Assembly: GCF_000425545.1 (NCBI RefSeq)
Contig: NZ_AUDQ01000005.1
Coordinates: forward strand, 124,001-188,000
Reading direction: 5' to 3'
Origin: Sporosarcina ureae DSM 2281
GTDB lineage: Bacteria > Bacillota > Bacilli > Bacillales_A > Planococcaceae
Length of the DNA stretch: 64,000 nucleotides
A program made the position numbers and the translations under genes. Positions 44,330 to 52,621 of this stretch are shown piece after piece. The notes beneath the pieces were generated by a model. It saw only the letters and a program-made list of their open reading frames with translations. It did no database searches and was not told the DNA's origin. How positions within the stretch are numbered: position 1 is the stretch's first letter; each line of letters starts with the position of its first letter.

Positions 44330-44998
44330 CTACTTACTTTGTCGTTTGTTAACTTCAATCGTAATAAACTCCGGCAAATAGTTGGGAGTACATCCTTTTG
44401 ATACTCTTTCACCTTTGTAAAGACCCGTTTTCTCACCTAGTTTAATACAACGTGCACGATTATTTTCATCATAAACGCCTATCCAGCCTGCGGTGAAATT
44501 CATAGCCCATTGAACTTCCGGTTCTTCCTGCATAATATTCGCTTCTAATGCAGATAGCAAGTCTGCGGTGTTATCCGGCGGTGTTTGTCCAGTCCATCTC
44601 AATCGCCCTTGATAATACCAGAAAATCCGCCTTTGAAGAGCAGAAGGACTATTTTGCCATGACTCCATCAATGCAATTTTCTTCTTGTCTTTGGCGAGCT
44701 GGTTAGCCATTAACCAATCCATTAAGTAATTTCGCTCATCAAAAGAATGATTCTGCATATCTTGATCCAGCTTATTTAGTACATCTTGTGAAAGAAGTTT
44801 TTTGTCCATAATTAAGATTGCTAATAGTCTGGGCAAAAATTCTTCGGTTGACCAAAGTTCCATAGCTAGTTCGTGATCTTTTTTAATGTCCTTCGCGATT
44901 TTTCTTAAGTCGCCTAGCTTAGTGTTACTATTAATCTGAGATAGAATGTTTTCTGCTTTTGAAGAGGATTTTAATTGTACATCTTTTTTTTCATCCAC
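44330..44998 (-). CDS. DNA alkylation repair protein (AlkD-like HEAT-repeat glycosylase)
   Basis: About 222 residues, helical, with GDLRKIAKDIKKDHELAMELW and FLPRLLAILIMDKK, the typical start of the COG4912 DNA-alkylation-repair family built of HEAT-like repeats. It should remove alkylated bases. GTG 44998 lies nine bases after AAAGGAG; an ATG nine codons upstream has no ribosome site. Confidence 0.78.
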   Translation of the reverse strand: MDEKKDVQLKSSSKAENILSQINSNTKLGDLRKIAKDIKKDHELAMELWSTEEFLPRLLAILIMDKKLLSQDVLNKLDQDMQNHSFDERNYLMDWLMANQLAKDKKKIALMESWQNSPSALQRRIFWYYQGRLRWTGQTPPDNTADLLSALEANIMQEEPEVQWAMNFTAGWIGVYDENNRARCIKLGEKTGLYKGERVSKGCTPNYLPEFITIEVNKRQSK

Positions 44999-45093
44999 TT
45001 TATACAACTCCTTTAGTAGAGCCATTTGTTGAATACTAGCAATGACGCCTATTTAACAAGCGTTCACGTCTGTAGAATAATGTAATCATTACC

Positions 45094-45516
45094 TCATTCA
45101 TTAGGATAAAGACTCTGATATTTTTCTACTGTATGTTTAATTAAATTTTTTAAAACATTGGCATCGATATCAGCTAATTTATTTACATAAATGCAAGCCT
45201 TACTCTTCGTGTGTTTACCGAAGTGTTCTAATAACTTTTCCCTTTCTTCACTTTCATAGTCTAAATAAAGGCTAATCTTTGCCTTTCTCGGTGAAAAACC
45301 CACTAAAGGCGCATCCCCTTCGCGTCCTGATGCATATTTATAGTGATAGCTGCCAAAGCCTATTATACTAGGACCCCACATTTTTGCTTTGTAACCAGTC
45401 ACCTCTTCAAAGATAGCTAATAACTCATAGGCATCCGCCTTCTTCTTCTCATTTTCCACACTTTCAATAAAGTCAGTTACACTATTTTTGTTTTCTTTCA
45501 TCTTCGGCTCATTCAT
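45094..45516 (-). CDS. DUF1801 (YdhG-like) protein
   Basis: A 140-residue protein with FGSYHYKYASGREGDAPLVGFSPRKAKISLYL, the typical DUF1801 core. The function is unknown. ATG 45516 has GAGAGGGG upstream; a longer start at 45552 is less likely. Its 5' side is followed by the AlkD-like gene's stop region and its upstream side by a junction element. Confidence 0.82.
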   Translation of the reverse strand: MNEPKMKENKNSVTDFIESVENEKKKADAYELLAIFEEVTGYKAKMWGPSIIGFGSYHYKYASGREGDAPLVGFSPRKAKISLYLDYESEEREKLLEHFGKHTKSKACIYVNKLADIDANVLKNLIKHTVEKYQSLYPNE

Positions 45517-45582
45517 ATATACGATCCCCTCTCCTGCTCTCAGTATATACACTTGTTTACACTATTTTCATCAATAGTAAAT

Positions 45583-45648
45583 TAAATGGCCCGTTTACGT
45601 GATCTGGACACGATCACTTCTAGAGCAATCGCGCCCAATAAAGGCAAA
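45583..45648. repeat. Junction element with GGCCC and CGCGCCC blocks
   Basis: TTAAATGGCCCG at the left, then ATTC/ATCGCGCCCAATAAAGGC about 50 bp on. It is one member of the intergenic family found through 44-64 kb, here directly joined to dispersed repeat copy R1. Confidence 0.5.
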
Positions 45649-45888
45649 GTAGTCGAAAGTCGTTGATCTGCGCTCCAGCCGGACGCGTGTCTTATGGGCG
45701 TGCGGTGAACCACACTCCTCGCTTCGCTCGCTAGGTGTTTCACCTGTCAATGCAAAGATGTGCTCCTTCTCGCTACGCTTCACTCGCAAAAGCCGTTCTT
45801 CGTTACGACTTTCGCTGACCCTCCCAGAGTCGCCGGCTGTAGCTCCGATCAACTAGCTGACTACAGTGAAGCTCTGCGGCAATCGTGC
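45630..45888. repeat. Dispersed repeat copy R1
   Basis: A core of 194 bp (45662-45855) is bounded by GTTGATC and GATCAACTA, with CGCTCCAGCCGGACGCG on one side and GAGTCGCCGGCTGTAG on the other. Direct flanks carry CGCCC-type blocks (CGCGCCCAATAAAGG left, CAATCGTGCCC right). About 90% alike by eye to R2 and R4. Reading frames through it are spurious. Confidence 0.8.
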
Positions 45889-45914
45889 CCTTTTATTGAA
45901 TTTCATATATGGTT

Positions 45915-46127
45915 TCAGTTTTCCTTTGGAATTAAACGTGAAATTAAGAGTAAAATCATTGCTATCGCGAGCCCAGTAAAAATCACAGACCAAATTGTAT
46001 TATATGTGAGTTGCTCTCCAACTTTAGAGTTAAACAATACTATTCCAATAACGTTAGATAATATTACTACACCAAATGAAATCGTCTCAATAGTTTTTCG
46101 TTTAGTGTTGACTTTTCCTTTCAACAT
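45915..46127 (-). CDS. Small two-helix membrane protein
   Basis: A 70-residue protein with two hydrophobic helices and a basic start (MLKGKVNTKRK). GAGGG lies about five bases before ATG 46127. It lies between repeats R1 and R2, each end close to a junction element. No family recognised. Confidence 0.65.
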   Translation of the reverse strand: MLKGKVNTKRKTIETISFGVVILSNVIGIVLFNSKVGEQLTYNTIWSVIFTGLAIAMILLLISRLIPKEN

Positions 46128-46136
46128 ATCACCCTC

Positions 46137-46436
46137 TTTGGCCCGATTGTAATACAATCCTTATTCAATTAACGCCCCCGATAAAGGCAAAGTGGTCAAG
46201 ATCCGTTGACTTGCGCTCCAGCCGGACGCGTTCCCGAGGGCGGGCGGTGAACCACACCCCTCGCGTTGCTCGCCGGGTGTTTCACCTGTCAATGCAATGA
46301 TGTGCTCCTTCTCGCTACGCTTCACTCGCAAAAGCCGTTCTTCGTTACGACTTTCGCTGATCCTCCGGGAGTCGCCGGCTGTAGCGAAGATCAACTAGCC
46401 AACTACAGAGAAGCCTCTTCCATAAACGCACCCGAT
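46137..46436. repeat. Dispersed repeat copy R2 with flanking junction element
   Basis: The core 46205-46397 (193 bp) has GTTGACTTGCGCTCC and GAAGATCAACTAGCC ends. Left flank: GGCCCGATTG then CGCCCCCGATAAAGGC. Right flank: CTCTTCCATAAACGCACCCGATTG. The repeat seems to sit inside the CCCGAT block, duplicating it. Confidence 0.8.
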
Positions 46437-46453
46437 TGCAGAAAAGTAATTAT

Positions 46454-46669
46454 TTAATTAGCATATTGTTCTTTCTTCTGCTTGCGTTTATAAAAATACA
46501 GCCATATAAAAAAAGAAATCCAAGCTATGGTAGGTATTATTGTGGGTACAATACTGGGAACCTCAGTAAGCAATATGAGCAATACAGCTATAATTGCAGC
46601 TGGCACTACAATCCAAAGACACATTCTAACCACTTTGTTTTTTAAACTTAAATCAAATCCATCACTCAT
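46454..46669 (-). CDS. Small two-helix membrane protein
   Basis: A 71-residue protein with two helices (VVRMCLWIVVPAAIIAVLLIL and TIIPTIAWISFFIWLYF) and a Lys-rich tail. AGAAAGG lies nine bases before ATG 46669. Junction blocks lie on both sides. Confidence 0.65.
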   Translation of the reverse strand: MSDGFDLSLKNKVVRMCLWIVVPAAIIAVLLILLTEVPSIVPTIIPTIAWISFFIWLYFYKRKQKKEQYAN

Positions 46670-46692
46670 TCTTTTCATCCTTTCTTGTTTAA

Positions 46693-46750
46693 TTAAATGG
46701 CCCTATTGTTGAAATAGTGCAATTTACAGTTCGAAAATTGCGCTAGTTGA
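46693..46750. repeat. Junction element copy
   Basis: TTAAATGGCCCTATTG, then AATTGCGC about 45 bp on, filling the interval between two small genes. Confidence 0.5.
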
Positions 46751-46773
46751 ATATCAAATTTAATTTGAATGTG

Positions 46774-47205
46774 TCATTCTTGAATTAGTTTATAAAACAC
46801 ACCGATTATCAAACGGGCAAAAGGTGTAGTTAGTGGTAATAACACAAAAGCGTATATTGTTCCCCAAATCAATGTACCCCCAATATTTATTGTTTCCATC
46901 CCGCCTCTAACAATAGTTTCACCAAAAATTGCACCTATCGTTCCACTGTATAAGGTTACGAAAAATGCACTTATAAGACTTGTTAGCCACAGTTTTTTAT
47001 TAGATAATCCGTCTCTATTCTGAAAGTATTCACCTAACACCACAAATGTAATTACAAAAGGGATTACAACTGAGAGATAGAGCCAACCTTCACCCCAAAG
47101 TGAAGTAATTCCACCAGCCCATGCTTGCCCTATTAGCATAAATAATAAGGCAGTAATTAAAGAAATTACTATTCCGAAAACTACTCCTGTAATTCTTTTA
47201 CTAAT
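46774..47205 (-). CDS. Four-helix membrane protein, probable ATT start
   Basis: From a conventional ATG (47139) the protein is 121 residues. The frame stays open upstream through a natural-looking helix (SKRITGVVFGIVISLITALLF) to an ATT at 47205 that has AGAAGG nine bases upstream; no ATG, GTG or TTG is available there. With the ATT start it has 143 residues. No family recognised. Confidence 0.6.
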   Translation of the reverse strand: MSKRITGVVFGIVISLITALLFMLIGQAWAGGITSLWGEGWLYLSVVIPFVITFVVLGEYFQNRDGLSNKKLWLTSLISAFFVTLYSGTIGAIFGETIVRGGMETINIGGTLIWGTIYAFVLLPLTTPFARLIIGVFYKLIQE

Positions 47206-47289
47206 AATTATTCACCTTCTTCAATTGATAAGTTATCGGACTCTTATTCAACTCCTCTGCCCGTTAGTACAACATACAGGACTTCTTCG

Positions 47290-47345
47290 CAAAGTGGCCC
47301 GATTCTGGAACACAGCTATCCTGTAAACGCACCCGTTTCAGGCAC
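47290..47345. repeat. Junction element copy
   Basis: AAGTGGCCCGATTCTGG followed by TCCTGTAAACGCACCCG; both conserved blocks are present. 47220-47402 holds no gene. Confidence 0.5.
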
Positions 47346-47402
47346 AGTCCTTTTCCGTAACTGTACCGTGGTAGTAGAGGATAGCTCATTTAAAACGCTC
47401 TG

Positions 47403-47819
47403 TCATCTTATTGAAGAGTTGACTTTCTTTCCAAATATCGAATTGCCGATGATATAAAATATCGTAATGATGATAGCACTAACACTTGGATAACCTATAT
47501 AAACTGCGAGACTCGTATGTTCAACTAAACTAAATTCTCCCCACTCAAGCCATAAACGCCAACCCATTCCAAAGCCGTTTAAAATTATACAAATCGTAAA
47601 AACAAACCATATTCTATCTTTAAATAAACCTACAAATATGTTTGCCGCAATGAAATACATTAGTGATGTCAAAACCACAAAAAACAGGCTAAACCCCTTC
47701 AGTCCAGGAATTACAAAAGTAAATGATATTCCCGAAAAGAAGAGAATGTTTAAAGTGGCGAATATCAGAAATGTATTTCGTGATTTTCCTACCCGTTCAT
47801 AGAACTGTTCTGCTAACAA
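47403..47819 (-). CDS. Four-helix membrane protein of unknown function
   Basis: A 138-residue protein with four hydrophobic helices and a charged N-terminus (EQFYERVGKSRN). The start is TTG 47819, with GGGGGG six bases upstream. No family recognised. Confidence 0.7.
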   Translation of the reverse strand: MLAEQFYERVGKSRNTFLIFATLNILFFSGISFTFVIPGLKGFSLFFVVLTSLMYFIAANIFVGLFKDRIWFVFTICIILNGFGMGWRLWLEWGEFSLVEHTSLAVYIGYPSVSAIIITIFYIIGNSIFGKKVNSSIR

Positions 47820-47847
47820 GGGCTTCCCCCCCTTTTAGTTTCTATAT

Positions 47848-47899
47848 GTTCCTATTACTGAAAAGGTACAGGTTCTTTATCCTAGAATAGCCCCCGAAT
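47848..47899. repeat. Junction element copy (left block eroded)
   Basis: TTCCTATTACTGAAAAGG then TATCCTAGAATAGCCCCCGA: the right block is intact and the left GGCCC is reduced to TTCC. Confidence 0.4.
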
Positions 47900-47901
47900 G
47901 C

Positions 47902-48081
47902 TTAATATTTGTTCTCACGTTTTTTCTTGGCAACAAGAAGATAGTCAATTATCAAAAATAAAATTAACATGGTAAAAGCATAGACGTAACCGTTTTTCGG
48001 TAATTTTAATATTAGAGATATCCCAGTAAGCATAACAAGAGATAATGCAATCCAATAGACTTTGCTTTTTGACATCCTCAA
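47902..48081 (-). CDS. Small two-helix membrane protein
   Basis: About 59 residues with two hydrophobic helices (WIALSLVMLTGISLILKL and FTMLILFLIIDYLLVA) and a basic tail. A TTG at 48081 lies eight bases after AGAAGG; ATG 48075 is the alternative. Function unknown. Confidence 0.6.
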   Translation of the reverse strand: MRMSKSKVYWIALSLVMLTGISLILKLPKNGYVYAFTMLILFLIIDYLLVAKKKRENKY

Positions 48082-48136
48082 GAGACACACCTTCTTCTTT
48101 CAGTAATTATGATGGCTAATATATTTTGCATACCAA

Positions 48137-48190
48137 TAAAATGGCCCGTTAATGGCATAGTATTTGTGCCACATTCGTACCCATCTATGG
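48137..48190. repeat. Junction element copy
   Basis: AAAATGGCCCGTTAATGGCA followed by TTGTGCCACATTCGTACCC, between two small minus-strand genes. Confidence 0.5.
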
Positions 48191-48192
48191 AA

Positions 48193-48411
48193 TTACCAAA
48201 GGGGTTCATCTTTTCCACTTAATTTAATTTTAGAAATAATAAACGGAACAAATATTAGACTTAACCATCCCAGAGTTAATAACCTTTGCGATTCAGCAGA
48301 TATGTATTGTCTATCACCACAATTAGGGCAGTCTTTTCCCTTCTTTGAAAATCCAAGAGCGATTATGTCTTTCGCATTCCACTTGTAATTACAGTTAGTA
48401 CAACGTGGCAT
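48193..48411 (-). CDS. Zinc-ribbon small membrane protein
   Basis: A 72-residue protein with Cys 4, 7, 28 and 31 in CxxC pairs, then one C-terminal helix (LLTLGWLSLIFVPFIISKI). AGGAGGGG lies six bases before ATG 48411. Zinc binding and membrane anchoring are seen; the role is unknown. Confidence 0.75.
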   Translation of the reverse strand: MPRCTNCNYKWNAKDIIALGFSKKGKDCPNCGDRQYISAESQRLLTLGWLSLIFVPFIISKIKLSGKDEPLW

Positions 48412-48982
48412 GATTATCCCCTCCTATTCTTCATTACCTTACATTCACAAAATGGCCCGTTTGATGAAAATGCTTATTTACATAATACACTTCGTTGCTT
48501 GGAGTGTAGGCGCCGACTCCATGAGGATCAGCGTGAACCTTGAAACCCTGGACAGGTGCCTTAATTTCTGTAAAGTACACAGAAATACGGCCAAGCCCTC
48601 CGGAAAGCGTGCGCTGAAACATAAAGCAATAGTTTATCTACAATTGATTTTGGTCCATTTATTGAGAAAATCTTCCTCTTATAATCTATTTTAGCATGAA
48701 ATACTTTGTTCCTTTTAACGTTTTCTCCCCATGTACCGAACCCGTTAGTACCTGACAGATGAAAAATTACACTATCCACAAACCACATCTGTAAGACTCT
48801 CCGTTAATTCCTACACTACCATTCGCTTTCCTCTTTATACATATGTTCAATTTATGACAGCAAACACAATTATTCGACAAGATATGACAACTGTCACTAG
48901 GTCCTGGCTAATCCGTAGTGTAAGTTATGGATAGAAGTTCGCTAGTCATATATGAAATTTGTAGTTTGAGGAGAAATTTTTA
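48412..48982. other. Interval with a decayed repeat and a possible gene fragment
   Basis: A GGCCCG junction half at 48453. 48505-48620 resembles, in reverse, the Bacillales repeat with GGCG-CCGACTCC and GGAAAGCGTGCGCTGAA ends. On the minus strand a 75-codon frame (48561-48788) begins after GGAG with an ATG but runs into the repeat, so it may be a truncated gene. The rest is A+T rich. Confidence 0.4.
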
Positions 48983-49828
48983 ATGAAGAAAATAGCTTGG
49001 ATTACGGATACGGCAGCACAAGTAGATGAGGCATTCATTCAAAAACATCATGTATTTGTACTTCCTCTTGGTGTAGTGTTTGGAGAGCGATGCTATAGGG
49101 AATCACTGGATCTCACAAAAGATGAGTTTTATGATAAATTACGTGCAGCAAAAGGTTCACCTAAAACCTCACAACCTACAATTGGTGAGATGACTTCTTT
49201 ATATGAAAAACTACAGACAGAAGGATATGACTTTGCGATGGCCGTGCATTTATCCAGTGGCCTCTCTGGTACATTTGAAAGCGCTCAATCTGCCGCAAAG
49301 ATGACAGACTTCCCTGTGTATCCGATTGATTCGAAAATCGGTTCATTTCCGATGGTTAAAATGATCGAGATGGGCAATGAACTGTTTGCAGAAGGTAAAG
49401 AACCCGAAGAAGTGGTGGAATCCCTTACTGCTATGACTTTAAAATCAAAATTATCTTTCATCCCAGGCGGTCTTGGCCAACTGCATAAAAGTGGTCGCGT
49501 TTCAGGTACACAAGCATTTTTAAGTAATTTGCTGAACATAAAAGTTCTCATTAGTTTTGAGAACGGAAAAGCCGTGATGACAGAAAAAGTGCGGTCCATG
49601 AAGCGAGCAAAAAAACATGTCACTTCCCTACTCCGTGCCGATATGGAAACAGGTTCTGTACCAGAAATAGCAGTTATTCATTGCCATAATGCATATGACG
49701 CTGAAATATGGAAGAATGAGCTACTGAAAGAATTTCCTACATTACACGTTCATGTCGTTTCACTTAGTGTTTGTGTGGCCGTACATGCAGGTGAAGGAAC
49801 TACGGGATTAAGCTGGGTTACATATTAA
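48983..49828 (+). CDS. DegV-family fatty-acid-binding protein
   Basis: A 281-residue two-domain protein. WITDTAAQ, PLGVVFGE, SQPTIGE and HLSSGLSGTFESAQ are the DegV fatty-acid-binding motifs. Proteins of this family hand fatty acids to FakA-type kinases. AGGAG lies upstream of ATG 48983, and a strong terminator follows. Confidence 0.9.
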   Translation: MKKIAWITDTAAQVDEAFIQKHHVFVLPLGVVFGERCYRESLDLTKDEFYDKLRAAKGSPKTSQPTIGEMTSLYEKLQTEGYDFAMAVHLSSGLSGTFESAQSAAKMTDFPVYPIDSKIGSFPMVKMIEMGNELFAEGKEPEEVVESLTAMTLKSKLSFIPGGLGQLHKSGRVSGTQAFLSNLLNIKVLISFENGKAVMTEKVRSMKRAKKHVTSLLRADMETGSVPEIAVIHCHNAYDAEIWKNELLKEFPTLHVHVVSLSVCVAVHAGEGTTGLSWVTY

Positions 49829-49877
49829 TATAAGAAGGGACCGAATCCATTGTGAATTCGGTCCCTTCTTATATTTC
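49827..49877. terminator. Bidirectional terminator after the DegV gene
   Basis: About 20-bp arms with core AAGGGACCGAAT and ATTCGGTCCCTT form a hairpin with A/T runs on both sides, serving convergent genes. Confidence 0.9.
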
Positions 49878-49889
49878 CCATGACATTCT

Positions 49890-50498
49890 TCATAACCGAT
49901 ACGATGGTATGAGTCCCTTTTTATACAAGAACGCCACAGCATTCAAGAACGCGCTCGGGACTTTCTTCCAAAAGAAACGTTTTCGATAAAATTGGCGATG
50001 GGCTTTTTTTAGATTGCTCCACTGCCTGCAGTCCTTTTTCTGTCTATACCGCGCCACATCGATCAGCTTCACTTGATTATCGGGTGTGATAAATATATTC
50101 CGCAAATGAATATCAGAAGGGTTTAATCCTGTATTGGCCGCTAGTAATAATGCGTAGTCAATTTCTTTAATATGAGCGTCTGTAATGACTCGCCCATTCG
50201 TCATACAATCAAAAAGTGTATCCCCTTCGACGTAATCCATCACTACGTAATTCGCACCCGTTTCATAAATGCAGGGGAAATAGTGAATCCCTTTGAGTGT
50301 TTGATAAATCTCTGCTTCTTCCTTCGCGATGTACACGGATTGTGGAAAGAATACTTTAATTGCCTTGTTCGAGCATTTGACTCGGAAAACAAACGCACTT
50401 CTCCCTGTTCCGACGAGTTGCAAAGATGGATGAAAGTCCACCAAACGATTCTTTTTATTTATGTTAATGGAATGTACAAGTTCCTGATACATACTCAA
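49890..50498 (-). CDS. RIO/ABC1-like small protein kinase (YrzF-like)
   Basis: About 202 residues with kinase hallmarks: glycine loop LVGTGRSAFVFRV, Lys in KAIKVFF, hinge VVMDYVEGD, catalytic loop NPSDIHLRNIFI and metal Asp in LIDVARY. It lacks the usual C-lobe length, like YrzF/YrzF-related kinases. TTG 50498 has GGAGG seven bases upstream; an ATG two codons later is also possible. A manganese-riboswitch-like leader and two terminators precede it. Confidence 0.8.
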   Translation of the reverse strand: MSMYQELVHSININKKNRLVDFHPSLQLVGTGRSAFVFRVKCSNKAIKVFFPQSVYIAKEEAEIYQTLKGIHYFPCIYETGANYVVMDYVEGDTLFDCMTNGRVITDAHIKEIDYALLLAANTGLNPSDIHLRNIFITPDNQVKLIDVARYRQKKDCRQWSNLKKAHRQFYRKRFFWKKVPSAFLNAVAFLYKKGLIPSYRL

Positions 50499-50527
50499 AA
50501 TGTAACCTCCAGTAGTTTTCGATATAT

Positions 50528-50570
50528 AAAAAAGAGACATCAAGACCAATTAGTGGTTTTGATGTCTCTA
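50528..50570 (-). terminator. Terminator in the kinase leader
   Basis: AGAGACATCAA pairs with TTGATGTCTCT and a run of six T follows on the minus strand, 30 bp before the kinase start. Confidence 0.8.
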
Positions 50571-50579
50571 CTAAAACTA

Positions 50580-50705
50580 AAAGAGACCTCACCAAATAAT
50601 TGGTAAGGTCTCGCAAACAACGTAAGTTGCCAGTAGAGCCGAGGATTCACATCCTGTGTTGACGACTTTTACTGTAATAGCTACTCCCCTTAACGGAAGT
50701 GTTCG
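50580..50705 (-). ncRNA. yybP-ykoY (manganese) riboswitch, intact copy
   Basis: The minus strand reads AAGGGGAGTAGCT, then GTCGTCAA, GGCTCTACTGGCAACTTACG and GCGAGACCTTACC, the conserved blocks of the yybP-ykoY motif. The last block can alternatively form a terminator with GGTGAGGTCTCTTTT. Mn2+ binding normally favours readthrough. A promoter-like TTGACA-N17-TAAAGT lies at 50723-50751. Confidence 0.85.
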
Positions 50706-50811
50706 TATAATAGTATAGATTTACTTTAAATTGAACCGGCTGATATGTCAACTAATTATGAATTCATAGGTATTAATTGACATATTTCTTGAATGAAATA
50801 ACCGATTCTTC

Positions 50812-51465
50812 TCATCGTACAGCTTGACTGCTAAATTTGCTTTTCACAATACCGATCAACGCAGGGAGGACAGATAAAAAGATAATCGCAAGCAATACTG
50901 TGGAAAAGTTTTCTTTAATAATAGGAATATTGCCGAATAAATACCCTAGCATCGTGCATATACCTACCCAAAATGCCGCTCCAACGACATTATAGAAAGC
51001 AAAGTACTGGTAATTCATGCGGCTCGCGCCTGCAACGAACGGAGCGAATGTCCGGACAAACGGCATAAAGCGGGCAATCAGGATCGTTTTCCCGCCATGC
51101 GTATTAAAGAACTTCTCCGCAGCTTTCATTTTCTCTTGGTTTATGACTTTCCCCAGCCAACTGTCATGAGAAATCGACATCCCCACTTTACGTCCAATAT
51201 GGTAGTTCACTGTATCGCCCAGGACGGCAGCAACGAAGAAGACCGTGACAAGCAACCAAATATTAAAAGCCTCCAGAGCCGCAAATGCACCACCTGCGAA
51301 CAGCAAGGAATCCCCAGGTAGAAATGGAAAAATCACCACCCCAGTTTCAATAAAAACGATTAAAAATAAGATGACGTACGACCAACCGCCAAAGATTTGA
51401 ATGATATCGACCAGGTGCTCATCAATGTGCAAGATAAAGCTGATTAGTCCTTGAATGAGGTTCAT
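50812..51465 (-). CDS. DedA-family membrane protein
   Basis: A 217-residue protein. FIETGVVIFPFLPGDSLLFAGG, YHIGRKVG, and the ARFMPFVRTFAPFVAGASRM segment with conserved Arg are DedA signatures. DedA proteins flip polyprenyl- or phospholipids. ATG 51465 has AAAGGAG seven bases upstream. It lies upstream of the riboswitch-led kinase gene. Confidence 0.92.
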   Translation of the reverse strand: MNLIQGLISFILHIDEHLVDIIQIFGGWSYVILFLIVFIETGVVIFPFLPGDSLLFAGGAFAALEAFNIWLLVTVFFVAAVLGDTVNYHIGRKVGMSISHDSWLGKVINQEKMKAAEKFFNTHGGKTILIARFMPFVRTFAPFVAGASRMNYQYFAFYNVVGAAFWVGICTMLGYLFGNIPIIKENFSTVLLAIIFLSVLPALIGIVKSKFSSQAVR

Positions 51466-51725
51466 GTAAAGGCTCCTTTTTGGAAAAAATAACTTCGTCG
51501 CGACGCAAGTGGGGATACCAGATGTATACACATCATCAATCTACTTTACGTTCGACACATGGAATTTATCCTTAAAAAGTGCCAAGCCGATAAAATAAAT
51601 AAGATCCCCTTCCAATTTGAAAGCAAATAGGAAGGGGAATAATACATAGGAGATACTTCCTGATTGTGCGAAAGACTAGATAGGACCACGCATGACATTT
51701 TCCAAGCAATCGAATCTCAGATGTG

Positions 51726-52160
51726 CTAAACGCGGCCGCGGTCAACGTATCGGATGACCATGCTCGCAACGAGCACACTGAACATCAAATGACTCACCGT
51801 CCAGTATAACCATGCCATGCCGTCATTCGCTGCTGGAGGCTGGTCGGTTAGCAAGGTAAGGAAATACAAAACTCCGCTTCCCGCTGTGTAAACAACAACA
51901 TATGGCCACATTTTATATTGCCATTTAAAAAACTTCAATATATAAAACAGCCCTAACACACTGGCAATACAAAAAACGAAGTGAAAGACGATGCCAAACC
52001 AAAATACGTGAGAAAAGACATGAATGACGGGAAAGTAGTCTACATTATATAGTAAAATATATGCTTCATTTCCGGTTACAGCCCATATGACAAGCATGAG
52101 TAGCGCCAAAACGGCCCCGCCGGCAATTCCTATGCTGACTAACTGCAAAAACTGCTTCAT
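51726..52160 (-). CDS. Four-helix membrane protein of unknown family
   Basis: A 144-residue protein with four helices and a His-rich second helix (VIHVFSHVFWFGIVFHFVF). It is preceded, 170 bp upstream, by a decayed manganese-riboswitch-like leader. GAGGGAAAGCAG lies before the ATG. No family recognised. 51466-51725 holds nothing recognised. Confidence 0.65.
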   Translation of the reverse strand: MKQFLQLVSIGIAGGAVLALLMLVIWAVTGNEAYILLYNVDYFPVIHVFSHVFWFGIVFHFVFCIASVLGLFYILKFFKWQYKMWPYVVVYTAGSGVLYFLTLLTDQPPAANDGMAWLYWTVSHLMFSVLVASMVIRYVDRGRV

Positions 52161-52338
52161 CTGCTTTCCCTCTTTCCTTAAGGTATTTGATTATCTATTC
52201 CCTATGACTTTATGAATAAACGACCTTTTTCCACCCGCTCAGATTCGCAGAGTACGGATTTTGCAGAAAGCCAATGCTTAGCCAATTAATCTAAAGAGAG
52301 TCTTTGTACTAATGCTCTCGGATGTCATACAAGCACAA

Positions 52339-52460
52339 AAAGAGACCCCACCAAAAAAACTGGTAAGGTCTCGCAAACCACATGAATGCCAATAGAGCCA
52401 AGGGTCTACAACTTATAACGCTGAATTTCACCACAATAGCTACTGCGCTAAATGGAAGTG
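52339..52460 (-). ncRNA. yybP-ykoY-like leader, apparently decayed copy
   Basis: Alignable by eye to the intact copy: GGCTCTATTGGCATTCATG and GCGAGACCTTACC with a terminator (GGTGGGGTCTCTTTTT). The 5' block is GCGCAGTAGC instead of GGGGAGTAGC and the GTCGTCAA block is changed. It may no longer bind Mn2+. The rest of 52161-52621 has no gene. Confidence 0.6.
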
Positions 52461-52621
52461 AAACGTGTAACGGCATAGGTTCACTTAAAACCGAGCCTAC
52501 TTACATAACAAAAATCACGCATAGTTATTCATTACTATTATCTACAAGTCGCTTTGCATTTACCATCTACTAGAGTAGGTCCTAATTTATTATCGACCGT
52601 AATTCAACACCAACCAGACAG

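Noticed and set aside
45595-45852. 85-codon frame, with near copies at 46161-46394 and 58207-58440
   Set aside because: They lie entirely within repeats R1, R2 and R4 and follow the repeat, not a gene.
50528-50712. T-box leader
   Set aside because: No T-box sequence or specifier loop; the conserved blocks are those of the yybP-ykoY motif.
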